Shown here in pieces: positions 24,765 through 34,603 of a stretch of DNA of 64,000 nt. The notes under the pieces are model-generated. The model ran no database searches and was not told where the DNA came from. It was given only the letters and a program-made list of their open reading frames with translations. How positions within the stretch are numbered: position 1 is the first letter of the stretch; each line of letters begins with the position of its first letter. The position numbers were made by a program, and so were the translations under genes. Source of the stretch: CALZIK01 sp945787635 (GTDB lineage Bacteria; Acidobacteriota; Thermoanaerobaculia; Multivoradales; JAHEKO01); contig CAMYNM010000003.1 in assembly GCA_947259725.1 (NCBI GenBank), forward strand, positions 62,001 to 126,000. Reading direction: 5' to 3'.

Positions 24765-27311
24765 CTATTCCGAGGCTTCTTCCCGCCAGGTCAAGAACGC
24801 CGGCAGAAGCGTGATCGCCACGACCGACGTCGCGACCGCGCCGAGGATCGCCACCAGCCCCATCGATTTCAAACCCGGAAAGTGGGACAGCGACAGCGAG
24901 CCGAAACCCACGACCGTCGACAGCGCCGCCAGCGTGATCGCCTTGCCGGTCTCGACCAGGCCCTGACGGTGACGCTCGGCGCTCTTGCCGGCGAACTCCC
25001 GGTGCCGATGCACCATGTGAACACCGTAGTCGACGCCGATGCCGATGATCATCGTGCTCACGAAGACATTCATGAAGTTCATCGGCAGCCCGAGCCATCC
25101 CATCGCGCCCAGCATCCACACGATGCCGATAAGCAGGGGTCCCAGGGAAAGAGCGGTCGCTCGAACCCGGCGGTAGTCCAGGAACAGCAGAATTGCCACG
25201 ATGGCGAAGCCGAGCACCGCGGCAAAGACCGCGTCCTTCAAGACCCGTTCCCGCATGTAGCGACTGATGACGTTGGCGCCGGTCAGGATGGCCCCTTCGC
25301 CCAGGTCGTCGGCCAGGGCCAGAGCCTCCGGCGGCGCTTCCCTGCGCCAACTCCTGGGAGGTGGGTGCAGGTAGGCCACGCTCTTCCAGCCGCCGGCGGT
25401 CCTTCGAAGATAGCGGCGCAGAAGCTTTCGACCCTGAGGATCCTCTTCGAGCTCGACGACCGAGAGTGGCTCGTCGCGAGCTATCGCGCTGCCGATGAGC
25501 GCCAGCCCCTTCTCGAAGGCGTCGGGTCTCATCCCCTGGCGAATCAGGGCCTCCCTGAAGACTCGATCGATTCGAGAACGGTCGAGACGATCTTCGCGCG
25601 CCGCCGCGAGCCAGGCCAAGGCCTCTTTCTGCACGACCGGCGGCGGCAGGAGCGAAGCTATCGAATCGACGTCCTGAAGGACCCCCTCGGTGATCAGCTT
25701 GCGGGCTGCTCTCTCGCCTCGGCTCACCCGATCCAGCACATCCTCGATCTCGGCGCCGGAGACGATCAGCATCATCTGATCGAAGCCCACTCCGAAGCGC
25801 TCGGCCACTTCGTCGCGCACGGCAACTCCGGGATTGCCCTGCGGGCGCATCGAGCGAACGCTGTCTTCGAACTCGAGCTCGCGCAAGCCCCAGGCCGCGA
25901 CCGCGGTCAGCAGGAGGCCGGAGATCAGCACCGCTCTCGGGAACCGAATCGCGAAGCCGATCAGGCGGCCGCTTCCCAGCCCATGCAGATAAAACCGCGG
26001 CAGCGAACGCTTTCGCTGGTGACGATCTTCGGCCCAAGCCAGCATCGAAGGAAGCAGAAACAACACGGAGAGCATGCACACGATCATGCCGGTTCCGGTC
26101 AGAACCCCCATCTGAAACAGACCCGTGAAGTCGGTCACCGCGAAGGCGTAGAAGGTCGCGGCGCTGGTGATGCCGCCGACGACGACAGCGCGCCCCGAGG
26201 ATCCGCTCATCAGCGCCAGCGCTTCATCCAGGTCGTGACCTCTCTGGCGCTCCTCGACGAATCTGCCGTAGGAGACGATCACGAAGTCGATGCCTAACCC
26301 GATCAAAAGCGCCGCCACGCCGCTGGTCGCCGCGCTGACCGTCCCGAACGCCAGGGCCGCGAAACCGAAGGTCAGCACCAGCCCGCATGCCAGCGGCAAG
26401 AAGGCGTAGGCGAGGAGGCCGAAACGCCGAAAAGCGAACAGAAAAAGGACCAAGACGCCGGCCATGGAGGTGACGACGTTGACGATCATGTCCGACTGGA
26501 TCAAACCAGCGTCTGCGACTCCGATGACGTGTCGGCCTCCCAGGTCTACCTGTGGATCAGGCGGCGGCTCGTCGCCGAATCCGGCGCGCCACTCCAAAAG
26601 CGCGGTCGAGACCTCGCTTTCGACGGACACCACCAGCCTTCGCGAAAAGTCGACGTCCTGCGGCGGCCCCGTCGGCTTGGCCAGGATGAGCATCATCCTT
26701 CGATCGCGAGACAGAAAGAAGCCGCTCTGCCAGTCGAGCGAGACTCCGGCGCGGGAGCTCTGCAAATGCTCGATGAGAACGGGGGCCACGCCCAAAGGAT
26801 CGAGCAAGGTCAAGTCTTTTTGCGCCAGCATCTTCGGCGTCGTGATCAGACGTCGGATCTCGGCCGCTCGACGCTCGAGGGATTCATCGGAAAACGACCC
26901 GGCAAGATCCTCCAAGGCGTCCGGGGACAGGAAGAGAAAAGACCGGGGCAAGAAGGCCTCGAGCAGCTCTTCGAGGCTGCCGATCTTGTACTCGACTTCG
27001 GTGAGTTGATCCAGCGCCTCGAGTCGTTCACCGAGCATGCGCACGAAAGTCTCATAGGGATCGATCACGACTCCTTCGGGCAAACGCACCGCCACCAGCA
27101 GATAGTCGACGCTGCCAAAATCCTCGAGGCCCTCGCGGAAGTTCTTCACGACCGGCTCATTTTTGGGCAGCAGGCCCAGCACGTCGGTATCAAAGCGCAA
27201 CCGAGACGCCGCCAGCAGGCTCGCCACGCACAGAACAGCCGTGACCGCAAAGATTAGTCTGTAGCGGCGACGAGCGAAGCGCGCCAGGCTCCGAAGGGAA
27301 GGATGCAGCAT
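24765..27311 (-). CDS. RND/MMPL-family exporter
   Basis: About 848 residues with the twofold layout of MMPL-type RND proteins: helix 1 near residues 20-38, a large periplasmic loop starting FDTDVLGLLPKNEPV, a block of five or six helices (about 270-420), second helix and loop (about 460-690), and a final helix block ending near LPAFLTW. It resembles hopanoid- or lipid-exporting members (HpnN-like). A conserved GLGIDFVIVSYGRF and GIGVDYGVHMVHRH mark the proton-relay helices. ATG 27311 shares a base with the pgsA stop (TGATG). Lipid export is plausible next to pgsA; cargo unknown. Confidence 0.85.
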   Translation of the reverse strand: MLHPSLRSLARFARRRYRLIFAVTAVLCVASLLAASRLRFDTDVLGLLPKNEPVVKNFREGLEDFGSVDYLLVAVRLPEGVVIDPYETFVRMLGERLEALDQLTEVEYKIGSLEELLEAFLPRSFLFLSPDALEDLAGSFSDESLERRAAEIRRLITTPKMLAQKDLTLLDPLGVAPVLIEHLQSSRAGVSLDWQSGFFLSRDRRMMLILAKPTGPPQDVDFSRRLVVSVESEVSTALLEWRAGFGDEPPPDPQVDLGGRHVIGVADAGLIQSDMIVNVVTSMAGVLVLFLFAFRRFGLLAYAFLPLACGLVLTFGFAALAFGTVSAATSGVAALLIGLGIDFVIVSYGRFVEERQRGHDLDEALALMSGSSGRAVVVGGITSAATFYAFAVTDFTGLFQMGVLTGTGMIVCMLSVLFLLPSMLAWAEDRHQRKRSLPRFYLHGLGSGRLIGFAIRFPRAVLISGLLLTAVAAWGLRELEFEDSVRSMRPQGNPGVAVRDEVAERFGVGFDQMMLIVSGAEIEDVLDRVSRGERAARKLITEGVLQDVDSIASLLPPPVVQKEALAWLAAAREDRLDRSRIDRVFREALIRQGMRPDAFEKGLALIGSAIARDEPLSVVELEEDPQGRKLLRRYLRRTAGGWKSVAYLHPPPRSWRREAPPEALALADDLGEGAILTGANVISRYMRERVLKDAVFAAVLGFAIVAILLFLDYRRVRATALSLGPLLIGIVWMLGAMGWLGLPMNFMNVFVSTMIIGIGVDYGVHMVHRHREFAGKSAERHRQGLVETGKAITLAALSTVVGFGSLSLSHFPGLKSMGLVAILGAVATSVVAITLLPAFLTWREEASE

Positions 27312-27865
27312 CAACTCTTGGCGCGATCCGACCCGAAGAGCCGTGGTCCGAGCCTGAAGAAATACTCGAACCCCGAGTACAGGCTGGTCAGCATAGCTAC
27401 CCAGAGCGAAAGCGGAGCCAGGTGCTCGAAGCTGCCGAGGCGCTCGTAGATGATCAGCAGCGAGATGGCGACCATTTGAGTGACGGTCTTGATCTTCGCC
27501 GAAGCGATCGCGGCCATCACGACGTTGTCACTGGCCGCCACGCTGCGCAGAGCCGAGACGGCAAACTCCCGGGCGATGATCGCTACCACCATCCAGGCGG
27601 GAGCCAGGTCGATCTCGACCAGGGCGATGAGCGCGGCCGAGTTGAGGATCTTGTCAGCAGCCGGATCCAGGAGCTTGCCGAGCTTGGTGACCATCTTCCG
27701 GCGCCGCGCGATGAATCCGTCCAGAAAATCGGTCAGCGAAGCCAGGAGAAAAACCCCCAGTCCGACGAACTCTTTGCCCTCGAACTTGGTCAGCAAAACC
27801 GCCACGAGAAGCGGCACCAAGAGGATTCGAACCAGGGAGAGAACATTGGGTAGGTTGACGATCAT
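27311..27865 (-). CDS. pgsA: CDP-diacylglycerol-glycerol-3-phosphate 3-phosphatidyltransferase
   Basis: Membrane enzyme of phosphatidylglycerol synthesis. 184 residues with several membrane helices and the full CDP-alcohol phosphotransferase motif DG-x2-AR-x8-G-x3-D-x3-D, seen across DGFIARRRKMVTKLGKLLD and AAD. N-terminus NLPNVLSLVRILLVP is typical of PgsA. Coupled to the exporter downstream (TGATG). Confidence 0.93.
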   Translation of the reverse strand: MIVNLPNVLSLVRILLVPLLVAVLLTKFEGKEFVGLGVFLLASLTDFLDGFIARRRKMVTKLGKLLDPAADKILNSAALIALVEIDLAPAWMVVAIIAREFAVSALRSVAASDNVVMAAIASAKIKTVTQMVAISLLIIYERLGSFEHLAPLSLWVAMLTSLYSGFEYFFRLGPRLFGSDRAKS

Positions 27866-27875
27866 CGGCTACCCG

Positions 27876-28535
27876 TCACCCGCCCGGAGGACTCGTGGTC
27901 ATGAGCAGGCGACCTCTCGCATCGCGACGAAGATAGGTCTTGCGACCGCGCCGCGCGTACGCCGAGCCGACAAGGGAATACTTGTCGTCTCCGCGGTACA
28001 GGCGCATGACCTTCTCGACGTAGTCACGGGTCTCGGGATACGGCGGCACGCCGCCGAAGCGCGTCACCGCCGTCGGCCCGGCGTTGTAGGCCGCGAGGGC
28101 GAGTTCGAGGGTGCCGAACGAGTTGAGCATCTTGCGCAGGTACCGGGTACCCGCGCCAACGTTCTGATCCGGATCGTACGGATCGGACACCGAATACATG
28201 GTCGCGGTGACCGGCATGACCTGCATCAGGCCCATAGCGCCCTTGTGTGAGCGGGCGCGCGGGTTGAAGGAAGATTCCACCTGGATCACGGCTCGGACGA
28301 GATCGGGCTCGAGTTCCGCGCTCTTGGCATGACGGGTGACGATCGCGTTAAGCGCCTCGGGAGCGACGTCGGCAGCCCACTCGGTCGACTTTGTGGTTCT
28401 CGCCGTCGGCCGGCGGCTGGGAATGTTGTACACGTAGGTCGAGCCGTCAGGGCGCTCGACGACCCGTACTTCCGCTATCGCGGCGCTCCCGAGGCTCACC
28501 ACCGCCAGGCACGGGCCCACGAGCCTCGCGATCAA
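27876..28535 (-). CDS. Exported SLT-domain lytic transglycosylase
   Basis: Cleaves peptidoglycan glycan strands. 219 residues: a signal peptide (LVGPCLAVVSLGSAAIA), a DUF4124-like linker with GSTYVYNIPSR, and the SLT domain from about 60-170 with catalytic Glu in VIQVESSFNP, GAMGLMQVMP and AAYNAGP. The TTG start overlaps the alaS stop (TTGA), so translation is coupled. Confidence 0.88.
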   Translation of the reverse strand: MIARLVGPCLAVVSLGSAAIAEVRVVERPDGSTYVYNIPSRRPTARTTKSTEWAADVAPEALNAIVTRHAKSAELEPDLVRAVIQVESSFNPRARSHKGAMGLMQVMPVTATMYSVSDPYDPDQNVGAGTRYLRKMLNSFGTLELALAAYNAGPTAVTRFGGVPPYPETRDYVEKVMRLYRGDDKYSLVGSAYARRGRKTYLRRDARGRLLMTTSPPGG

Positions 28536-31237
28536 GAGGCGTCTCCGGCCGCCGCCAGCTGCTCTCGTACGATCTCGGGAACCGCCTGGAGCGCGCCGGG
28601 AAGCTGGTCAGCGTTCTTGCCGCCGGCCTGGGCGAAGTCGGCCTTGCCGCCGCCCCGGCCGCCGACCCGGGCGGCCACCGATCCCGCGAGCTTGCCGGCG
28701 TGCACCCGATCGACCAGATCCGCCGATACCGTCGCCACCAGATGCACCTTGCCGCGGTCCCGGCTACCCAGAACCACGACTCCGGATCCGATTCGGGCCT
28801 TGAGAACGTCGGCCATGCTGCGGATCTCTCCGACCGGCGCCGCCGGCACCTCGCGCACCAGCACCTTGACGCCATCAACATCGACTTCCTCGCCGGAAGC
28901 GTCGCTGCCTGAGACCATCTTCATGCGCAACCGGGAAACCTCCCGCTCGAGCTCACGCCCACGCTCGGCCAGCGCGACGACCTCGAGCGGCAATCGATCC
29001 TCGGTTACCGAGAGAGTCGAGGCGAGTGAATGAACCAGCCCGGCCCTCTCCCTGGCAAGGTCGCGAGCGCCGACACCGGTTAGCGCCTCGATCCGTCGAA
29101 CTCCCGAAGCGACTCCGCGCTCGGAGGTGATCGTGAACAGTCCGACCTCACCGGTGTTCGCGACATGGCAGCCGCCGCATAGCTCTAGACTCCGCACCTG
29201 CTGCGGCTCGCCGCTTCGCGAGCGGGCGATCGACAGGAACGGCACTCCGACGGTTCGAACCCGGTCGCCATACTTCTCGCCGAAGAGCGCCATGGCTCCG
29301 GCGGCGACGGCTTCATCGAAGTCACGGTCGGCGGTGATCTCGGTCGCGCGGGCTTCGAGCACCCACGCGTTCACGATGTCCTCGATCGTGGTCAGCTCTT
29401 CGGCTTCGAGCGGCCGGCCGAATGTGAAGTCGAAGCGCAGGCGATCCGGCGCCACCAGCGAGCCCGCCTGCCGCACTCCTTCTCCGAGAACGTGCCGGAG
29501 AGCGGCGTGCAACAGGTGCGTGGCGGTGTGGTTGCGCTGGGTCGGCTTGCGCCAAGCCGAATCGACCTCGGCGACGACGCGGGCTCCGCGGGCCAGCTCT
29601 CCGTCGGTGACCCGGACAAAGTGGAAGACCAGGCCCTTCTCTTTCTGGACGTCTACCACCTCGGCCTCGCCTCCGGACCAGCGCAGCCAGCCCCGATCCC
29701 CGAGCTGGCCACCCGCTTCGGCATAGAAGGGCGTTGCCGACAAGACCGCGATGCCCTCCTCGCCCGCCGAAATCCGATCCGGCAGCTCGGCCGAGCCTTG
29801 TCCGTCGCGGGCCAGCGCCAGGACCGACGCTTCTTCCAGGACCAGTTCCGAGTAGCCGAAAAAAGGCGTTTCCCCGCTGACCGTCTCTAGCAGGCGGCTG
29901 CCGGCCTCACCCAGCTGCCGATGACCTCCATCCGCCGCCGCTCGCGAGCGCTTCCGCTGCCCTTCCAGGGCTCGAGCGAAACCGCTCTCGTCCACCTCGA
30001 TCTGTTCTTCCTCCGCGATCTCGCGGATGATCTCGATAGGCAGTCCGAAAGTGTCATAGAGGCGAAACACGCTCTCCCCGTCCAGAACCCGACTCCCGGT
30101 AGAGCGCAGCCCGTCGATCGCGTCCTGCACCTGCCGGGAGCCAGCCGCGAGGGTCCCCAGAAACTTCCTCTCCTCGCTCGATAGGGTCTCCACAGAGGCC
30201 GCCTGCGCCTTCCCGAGCTCCGGATAAGGGCCGGCCATCACCTCGGAAAGGACCGGCAGCAGCCTACCCAGAAACGGCTCGTCGAAACCGAGGCTCATCC
30301 CGTGGCGAACGGCCCGGCGCAGGATCCTGCGCAAGACGTAGCCCCGTCCCTCGTTGCTCGGAATGACACCGTCCGCCAGAAGAAAGCTCACTGCGCGCAG
30401 ATGATCCGCGATGACCCTCATATCGACGTCTCTTTCCGGCAACGCCCCGTAACCGACCCCGGCGAGGCTCGCGGTCGCCGCGATCACCGGGTGAAACAGA
30501 TCAGAGTCGTAGTTCGATTCGACGTCCTGCAACACGGCCGCGACTCGCTCCAGTCCGGCACCCGTGTCGATCGACGGGTTCGGAAGCGGATTCAACGCGC
30601 CGTCGGCCTGGCGTTCGAACTGCATGAAGACCAGGTTCCAGATCTCGAGATACCGTCCGCTCTCGCTGCCCTGATGCCAATCGACCGCGGGTCGCGAAGG
30701 GTGGAGATCGACGAAGATCTCGCTGCACGGACCGCACGGACCAGTATCTCCCATCGCCCAGAAGTTGTCCTTGGCGCCGCAGCGCAGAATGCGCTCCGGC
30801 GGCAGGCTGCTCAACTTCGCCCACAGTGCGACGGCCTCGTCGTCCTCCTCGAAGACCGTCGCGAAAAGCCGGTCGGCCGGAATACCCCAGCCCTCGGTGA
30901 CCAACTCCCAGCCGAACCGGATCGCCTCCTCCTTGAAGTAGTCGCCGAACGAGAAGTTGCCGAGCATCTCAAAAAAGGTGTGGTGCCGGTGACTCGGACC
31001 GACGTTCTCGAGATCGTTATGCTTGCCCGAGACGCGCATGCATTTCTGCACGCTGACGGCGCGCGGCGAAGGCGGATCCTCGGCTCCCAGAAAGAAGTCC
31101 TTGAAGGGAACCATGCCGGCATTGGTGAAAAGGAGCGTCCGATCACCATGGGGCACCAGGGGCGCGCTCGCCACCACCCGGTGACCGCGGTCCCCGAAGT
31201 ATTCGAGAAACGACGTCCGTACGTCCGAGCTCTTCAT
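28532..31237 (-). CDS. alaS: Alanyl-tRNA synthetase
   Basis: 901 residues. Catalytic class II core with FTNAGMVPFKDFFLG near the start, editing domain with HTATHLLH and CGGCHVANTGEVG (zinc and editing site), and a C-terminal DHHA1 domain (GGRGGGKADFAQAGG). The frame is open farther upstream, but homology starts at MKSSDVRTSFLEYF; this ATG overlaps the recX stop (ATGA). Confidence 0.97.
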   Translation of the reverse strand: MKSSDVRTSFLEYFGDRGHRVVASAPLVPHGDRTLLFTNAGMVPFKDFFLGAEDPPSPRAVSVQKCMRVSGKHNDLENVGPSHRHHTFFEMLGNFSFGDYFKEEAIRFGWELVTEGWGIPADRLFATVFEEDDEAVALWAKLSSLPPERILRCGAKDNFWAMGDTGPCGPCSEIFVDLHPSRPAVDWHQGSESGRYLEIWNLVFMQFERQADGALNPLPNPSIDTGAGLERVAAVLQDVESNYDSDLFHPVIAATASLAGVGYGALPERDVDMRVIADHLRAVSFLLADGVIPSNEGRGYVLRRILRRAVRHGMSLGFDEPFLGRLLPVLSEVMAGPYPELGKAQAASVETLSSEERKFLGTLAAGSRQVQDAIDGLRSTGSRVLDGESVFRLYDTFGLPIEIIREIAEEEQIEVDESGFARALEGQRKRSRAAADGGHRQLGEAGSRLLETVSGETPFFGYSELVLEEASVLALARDGQGSAELPDRISAGEEGIAVLSATPFYAEAGGQLGDRGWLRWSGGEAEVVDVQKEKGLVFHFVRVTDGELARGARVVAEVDSAWRKPTQRNHTATHLLHAALRHVLGEGVRQAGSLVAPDRLRFDFTFGRPLEAEELTTIEDIVNAWVLEARATEITADRDFDEAVAAGAMALFGEKYGDRVRTVGVPFLSIARSRSGEPQQVRSLELCGGCHVANTGEVGLFTITSERGVASGVRRIEALTGVGARDLARERAGLVHSLASTLSVTEDRLPLEVVALAERGRELEREVSRLRMKMVSGSDASGEEVDVDGVKVLVREVPAAPVGEIRSMADVLKARIGSGVVVLGSRDRGKVHLVATVSADLVDRVHAGKLAGSVAARVGGRGGGKADFAQAGGKNADQLPGALQAVPEIVREQLAAAGDAS

Positions 31238-31734
31238 CGACCCCGCTCGCTCCCATGAGACCGGCTGTTCTCGGGCTGCAACTCTCCAAGGCTCGCCAGA
31301 ATCGCGCTCTTGGAATACCCCTTGCGGCTCAAGTGCCTCGCTAGGCGATCTGGATCCCAGGAATGACCGCGTAGCCACTTGCCCGCCGCGGCCCGCATGG
31401 GCTCCGACTCGCCGCCGGAGAACCGCTCATCGACAACTTGGCGGGCGGTCTCGGAATCCGCGCCGCGCCGAGCCAGAGTGGCATACAGCTTGGCCGGCCC
31501 CTCGTGTCGGTACTCGACTCGCACGCGAGCCAGTTCCCGCGCGCACTCGAGGTCATCAAGCAATCCCTTCTCGGCGGCGCGATCGAGCGCCGAGGCGACG
31601 TCGCCTCTGTCAAATTCACGCATCAACAGCTTTCTCTCGAGCTCCCGGCGAAAGTGTGGCCTGCGACTCAACAGATCGAGCGCTTTTTCAAAGCAGGCCT
31701 GAGGTCCGAGCTGTCGGCTCCTACCCGTCGCCAA
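31234..31734 (-). CDS. recX: RecX regulatory protein
   Basis: Modulator of RecA filaments. 166 residues of three-helix repeats; typical are ALDLLSRRPHFRRELERKL and the C-terminal SRKGYSKSAILASL. Usually next to recA; here between pilT and alaS, so recA is elsewhere. TTG start within the last 14 bases of pilT. Confidence 0.85.
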   Translation of the reverse strand: MATGRSRQLGPQACFEKALDLLSRRPHFRRELERKLLMREFDRGDVASALDRAAEKGLLDDLECARELARVRVEYRHEGPAKLYATLARRGADSETARQVVDERFSGGESEPMRAAAGKWLRGHSWDPDRLARHLSRKGYSKSAILASLGELQPENSRSHGSERGR

Positions 31735-32902
31735 AGCGCTCGACCTCGAAAGGGGAATCCCCCGCGGTCGGATCGGAGTCTTCGGCCAGCTCGAGCGTCG
31801 ACTCCATCTGCTCGCGAGAGACGTCGGCCGTGAACTGCACTCCCTGGATCTTGAGCTTGAACTCGTCGGGATTCGAGGCCCGCTTGAGCGCTTCGTCCAA
31901 CGTGATAAGACCGCCCTTGTAGAGCTGATAGAGCGACTGGTCGAAGGTCTGCATGCCGTACTGACTGGTACCCAAGGCGATCTGCTCGCGAATGTATTTG
32001 GTCTTTTCCTTGTTTTCGATGCACTCTCGAATGTAGCCGGTCGCGATCATCACCTCGGCGGCGGGAACCCGACCGGTTCCGTCGGCCCGAGGGACCAGGC
32101 GAAGCGAGATCACCGAGCGCATGACCTGAGCCAGTTGAATTCGGATCTGCTTTTGCTGGTGAGGCGGAAACACCGAAATCACTCGGTTGACTGTTTCGGT
32201 CGCATCCAGGGTGTGAAGCGTGGAAAAGACCAGGTGACCGGTTTCGGCCGCGAGTAGTGCGGTCTCGATGGTCTCGTAGTCGCGCATCTCGCCGACCAGG
32301 ATCACATCGGGATCCTGGCGCAGGGCGGAACGCAACGCGCTCGCGAATCCGCTGGTATCGACATCCACCTCTCTCTGATTGACGATCGACTTCTTGTCGC
32401 GATGGAGGAACTCGATCGGATCCTCGATCGTCATGATGTGCTCGGTCCGGTGCGAGTTGATGTGGTCGATCATCGACGCCAGGGTCGTCGACTTGCCCGA
32501 CCCGGTGGTGCCCGTGCATAGGACCAGCCCACGCCGCTCGCTACAGATCTTCTCGAGCACTTTGGGCAGCATCAATTCGCGAATCGACAAGACACCGGCG
32601 GGAATCACGCGCAGCACAAGACCCGCGGAGCCCCGCTGCTGGAACACGTTGCAGCGAAAGCGGCCGAGACCGGGGACCGAGTAGGCAATGTCGAGCTCCA
32701 ACTCCTCTTTGAACCGCTGCTTCTGGCGCGAGTTCATCATCGAGAAGGCCATCGCCACCGTGTCTTCCTGCATCAGCCGCTTGACGTCGATCAGGGGCTG
32801 CAAGTCGCCATCGACGCGGATCACCGGATGGCTGCCGACTTTCAAGTGAAGATCCGACGCCCGGCGCTCGACCGCGATTTTGAGAAGATCGTTGATATTC
32901 AT
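31721..32902 (-). CDS. pilT: Type IV pilus retraction ATPase PilT
   Basis: Hexameric ATPase that pulls back type IV pili for twitching. 393 residues: PAS-like N-domain (ASDLHLKVGSHPVIRVDG), Walker A GTTGSGKSTTLASM, an Asp box around MTIEDPIEFLH, Walker B-type DVILVGEMRD and a His box (STLHTLDA). C-terminal FDQSLYQLY is PilT-like. Good GGGAG Shine-Dalgarno. No PilB/PilC nearby; MglA, which steers pilus polarity in Myxococcus, is 7 kb away. Confidence 0.95.
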   Translation of the reverse strand: MNINDLLKIAVERRASDLHLKVGSHPVIRVDGDLQPLIDVKRLMQEDTVAMAFSMMNSRQKQRFKEELELDIAYSVPGLGRFRCNVFQQRGSAGLVLRVIPAGVLSIRELMLPKVLEKICSERRGLVLCTGTTGSGKSTTLASMIDHINSHRTEHIMTIEDPIEFLHRDKKSIVNQREVDVDTSGFASALRSALRQDPDVILVGEMRDYETIETALLAAETGHLVFSTLHTLDATETVNRVISVFPPHQQKQIRIQLAQVMRSVISLRLVPRADGTGRVPAAEVMIATGYIRECIENKEKTKYIREQIALGTSQYGMQTFDQSLYQLYKGGLITLDEALKRASNPDEFKLKIQGVQFTADVSREQMESTLELAEDSDPTAGDSPFEVERFGDG

Positions 32903-32934
32903 TGTTTTGCTCCCGGCTGGATCGGCGGGAATCG

Positions 32935-32950
32935 CCTGAAAAACTTCAGG
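32935..32950. terminator. Perfect hairpin between rsmE and pilT
   Basis: CCTGAA-AAAC-TTCAGG forms a six-pair stem in the 99-base gap. No T-run follows on the minus strand, so it may be a weak terminator or processing site. Confidence 0.3.
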
Positions 32951-33001
32951 TTGAGCGCCTTAGGACTGCTTCGCGAGCCTATCGGCCGCCTTCAAGAGGT
33001 G

Positions 33002-33730
33002 TCAATGCGCGTTTACGCAGCGCGAAACCGCCACCACGGCAGCCGTCTCGACCCGAAGCGTGCGCGGACCCAGGGAGGCGCTCAGCAGCCCGTGCCGCGC
33101 GCTTTCGGCCAGCTCGGCCGGGGACCATCCCCCTTCCGGACCGACCAGAACCGCGACCGATCGAAAAGAAGACATCGAGGCCCAGGGCCCACCCGAGCGA
33201 TCGAGGATCAACCCCTGCCCCGCCGCCCCGACGAGACGCCAGATATCACTCCACTCGTGCATGCCGGTGATCTCGGGCAACCACGAACGTTCGCACTGTT
33301 CGGCAGCCGAGCGAGCGATGCGGTGGAACCGGTCGAATGTTCCCGGCCCGTAGGTTCGTGGCCCTCGGCCGCAGCGCACGAATCGGACCGCGCGCACTCC
33401 CAGCTCGGTGGTCTTCTCTACCAGCCACTCGGCGCGCGGTTTTCTGGGCGCGGCGACCAACAACTCGACCACCGCTTCCGGTTCGTTGCCGGCGATTTCG
33501 TCTCCCAAGCGAATCCCCGCCCGGTCCCGATGTACCGTCTCGATCACTCCGTCGCGAGCGCGCCCCCGACCGTTGGCAACTCTCAACCTCGCCCCGGCTG
33601 CCAGCCGGCTGACGCGAAAGAGGTGGTGATACTCGGCCCCGCAAAGCTCGAGGCGCTCGGATTCCCAGTCGCCGGCGGGCACGAAGACCGTGGTCAACGG
33701 TGCTCCCAGACGGTCAGGAAGGCCGTCCAT
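33002..33730 (-). CDS. rsmE: 16S rRNA m3U1498 methyltransferase RsmE
   Basis: About 242 residues; a PUA-like N-domain (ELCGAEYHHLFRVSRLAAG) and a SPOUT C-domain with VLVGPEGGWSPAE and SLGPRTLRVETAA. ATG 33730 chosen over an upstream TTG. Overlaps the prmA 3' end by 37 bases; both modify the translation apparatus. Confidence 0.94.
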   Translation of the reverse strand: MDGLPDRLGAPLTTVFVPAGDWESERLELCGAEYHHLFRVSRLAAGARLRVANGRGRARDGVIETVHRDRAGIRLGDEIAGNEPEAVVELLVAAPRKPRAEWLVEKTTELGVRAVRFVRCGRGPRTYGPGTFDRFHRIARSAAEQCERSWLPEITGMHEWSDIWRLVGAAGQGLILDRSGGPWASMSSFRSVAVLVGPEGGWSPAELAESARHGLLSASLGPRTLRVETAAVVAVSRCVNAH

Positions 33731-34560
33731 TCGCCACAATCCAGCTGGCGAAGAAGCCCGAAACCGTGGCGCGCGAGCGTCGACCGGTAGGCCTGGCCGC
33801 GCTCCAGCAGACAGCCCGAGAAGACCGCCGCGGCGCCCGGCTCGAGCCGGCGCGCAATCACCGGGAGATCAGGTTCGATCAACTCCGGGATCACGTTCAC
33901 CAGCGCCAGGTCGAAAAGCGGCGCTTCCGTCAGAGCCTCTACTCGGCTCGCCGCGAGCGGGAACGTGCGGCGATTCAACGCCTGGTTTTGGCACGCCACC
34001 AAGGCGGCCGCCGGATCGCTCTCCACAGCGACCACGAGTGCCGCGCCCAGTTCGTACGCCACGAAGGACAGCACCCCGGACCCAGCCCCGACATCCAGGA
34101 CTTTCCGGCCCGCCAGCGGAAGCGTCTCGACGAGATCGACCGCCAGCCGCGTGCTCTCGTGGGAACCGGTGCCGAAGGCTGTCCGCGCCGGCAGGCGCAG
34201 CAGGCACCGCCCATCCGGAGCCTCCTCCCCGCGGTCGTCCACGCTCGGCTCCCCGGGATCGACCCAGAACCGTGAACCCAGCGCAAACGGAACCGCACCT
34301 CGACGGTAATCGGCCAGCCAATCGCGCTCCTCCAATCGCTCGAGCGACAGCACCTCGGCACGCCCGCCCTGCAAGGCTCGGCCGCCTGGCGCCCAGCCCT
34401 CAGCCTCGAACCGCTCGGGTTCAAAATAGGCGACCAGAACGACGCTCGCGCGCTCGTCGCGAACCTCGAGGCCGAGCGTTCCTCGAGCCCACAGCTCGGC
34501 CGCGGCCAACTCGGCATGCGCCGTCGGCACGCGAAGGGTCAGGGCGACGCAGCCGCTCAT
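33694..34560 (-). CDS. prmA: Ribosomal protein L11 methyltransferase PrmA
   Basis: Trimethylates ribosomal protein L11. About 288 residues: an N-terminal substrate domain, then a Rossmann methyltransferase with FGTGSHEST, the SAM motif VLDVGAGSGVLSF and LALVNVIPELI. The frame extends 87 codons farther upstream into dnaJ, which is not credible; ATG 34560 fits homology. Classical dnaJ-prmA-rsmE order. Confidence 0.92.
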   Translation of the reverse strand: MSGCVALTLRVPTAHAELAAAELWARGTLGLEVRDERASVVLVAYFEPERFEAEGWAPGGRALQGGRAEVLSLERLEERDWLADYRRGAVPFALGSRFWVDPGEPSVDDRGEEAPDGRCLLRLPARTAFGTGSHESTRLAVDLVETLPLAGRKVLDVGAGSGVLSFVAYELGAALVVAVESDPAAALVACQNQALNRRTFPLAASRVEALTEAPLFDLALVNVIPELIEPDLPVIARRLEPGAAAVFSGCLLERGQAYRSTLARHGFGLLRQLDCGEWTAFLTVWEHR

Positions 34561-34603
34561 CGAGCTCGCGCTCTCGGCCCGCTGGCGGAATTGGCCCGCT
34601 CGA

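Noticed and set aside
24576..26297. 573-codon plus-strand open frame starting in the repeat
   Set aside because: It runs antisense through the exporter and has low-complexity composition with no recognisable domain.
32935..32950. Hairpin as a strong rho-independent terminator for rsmE
   Set aside because: Six pairs only and no T-run on the minus strand; kept as a low-confidence feature.
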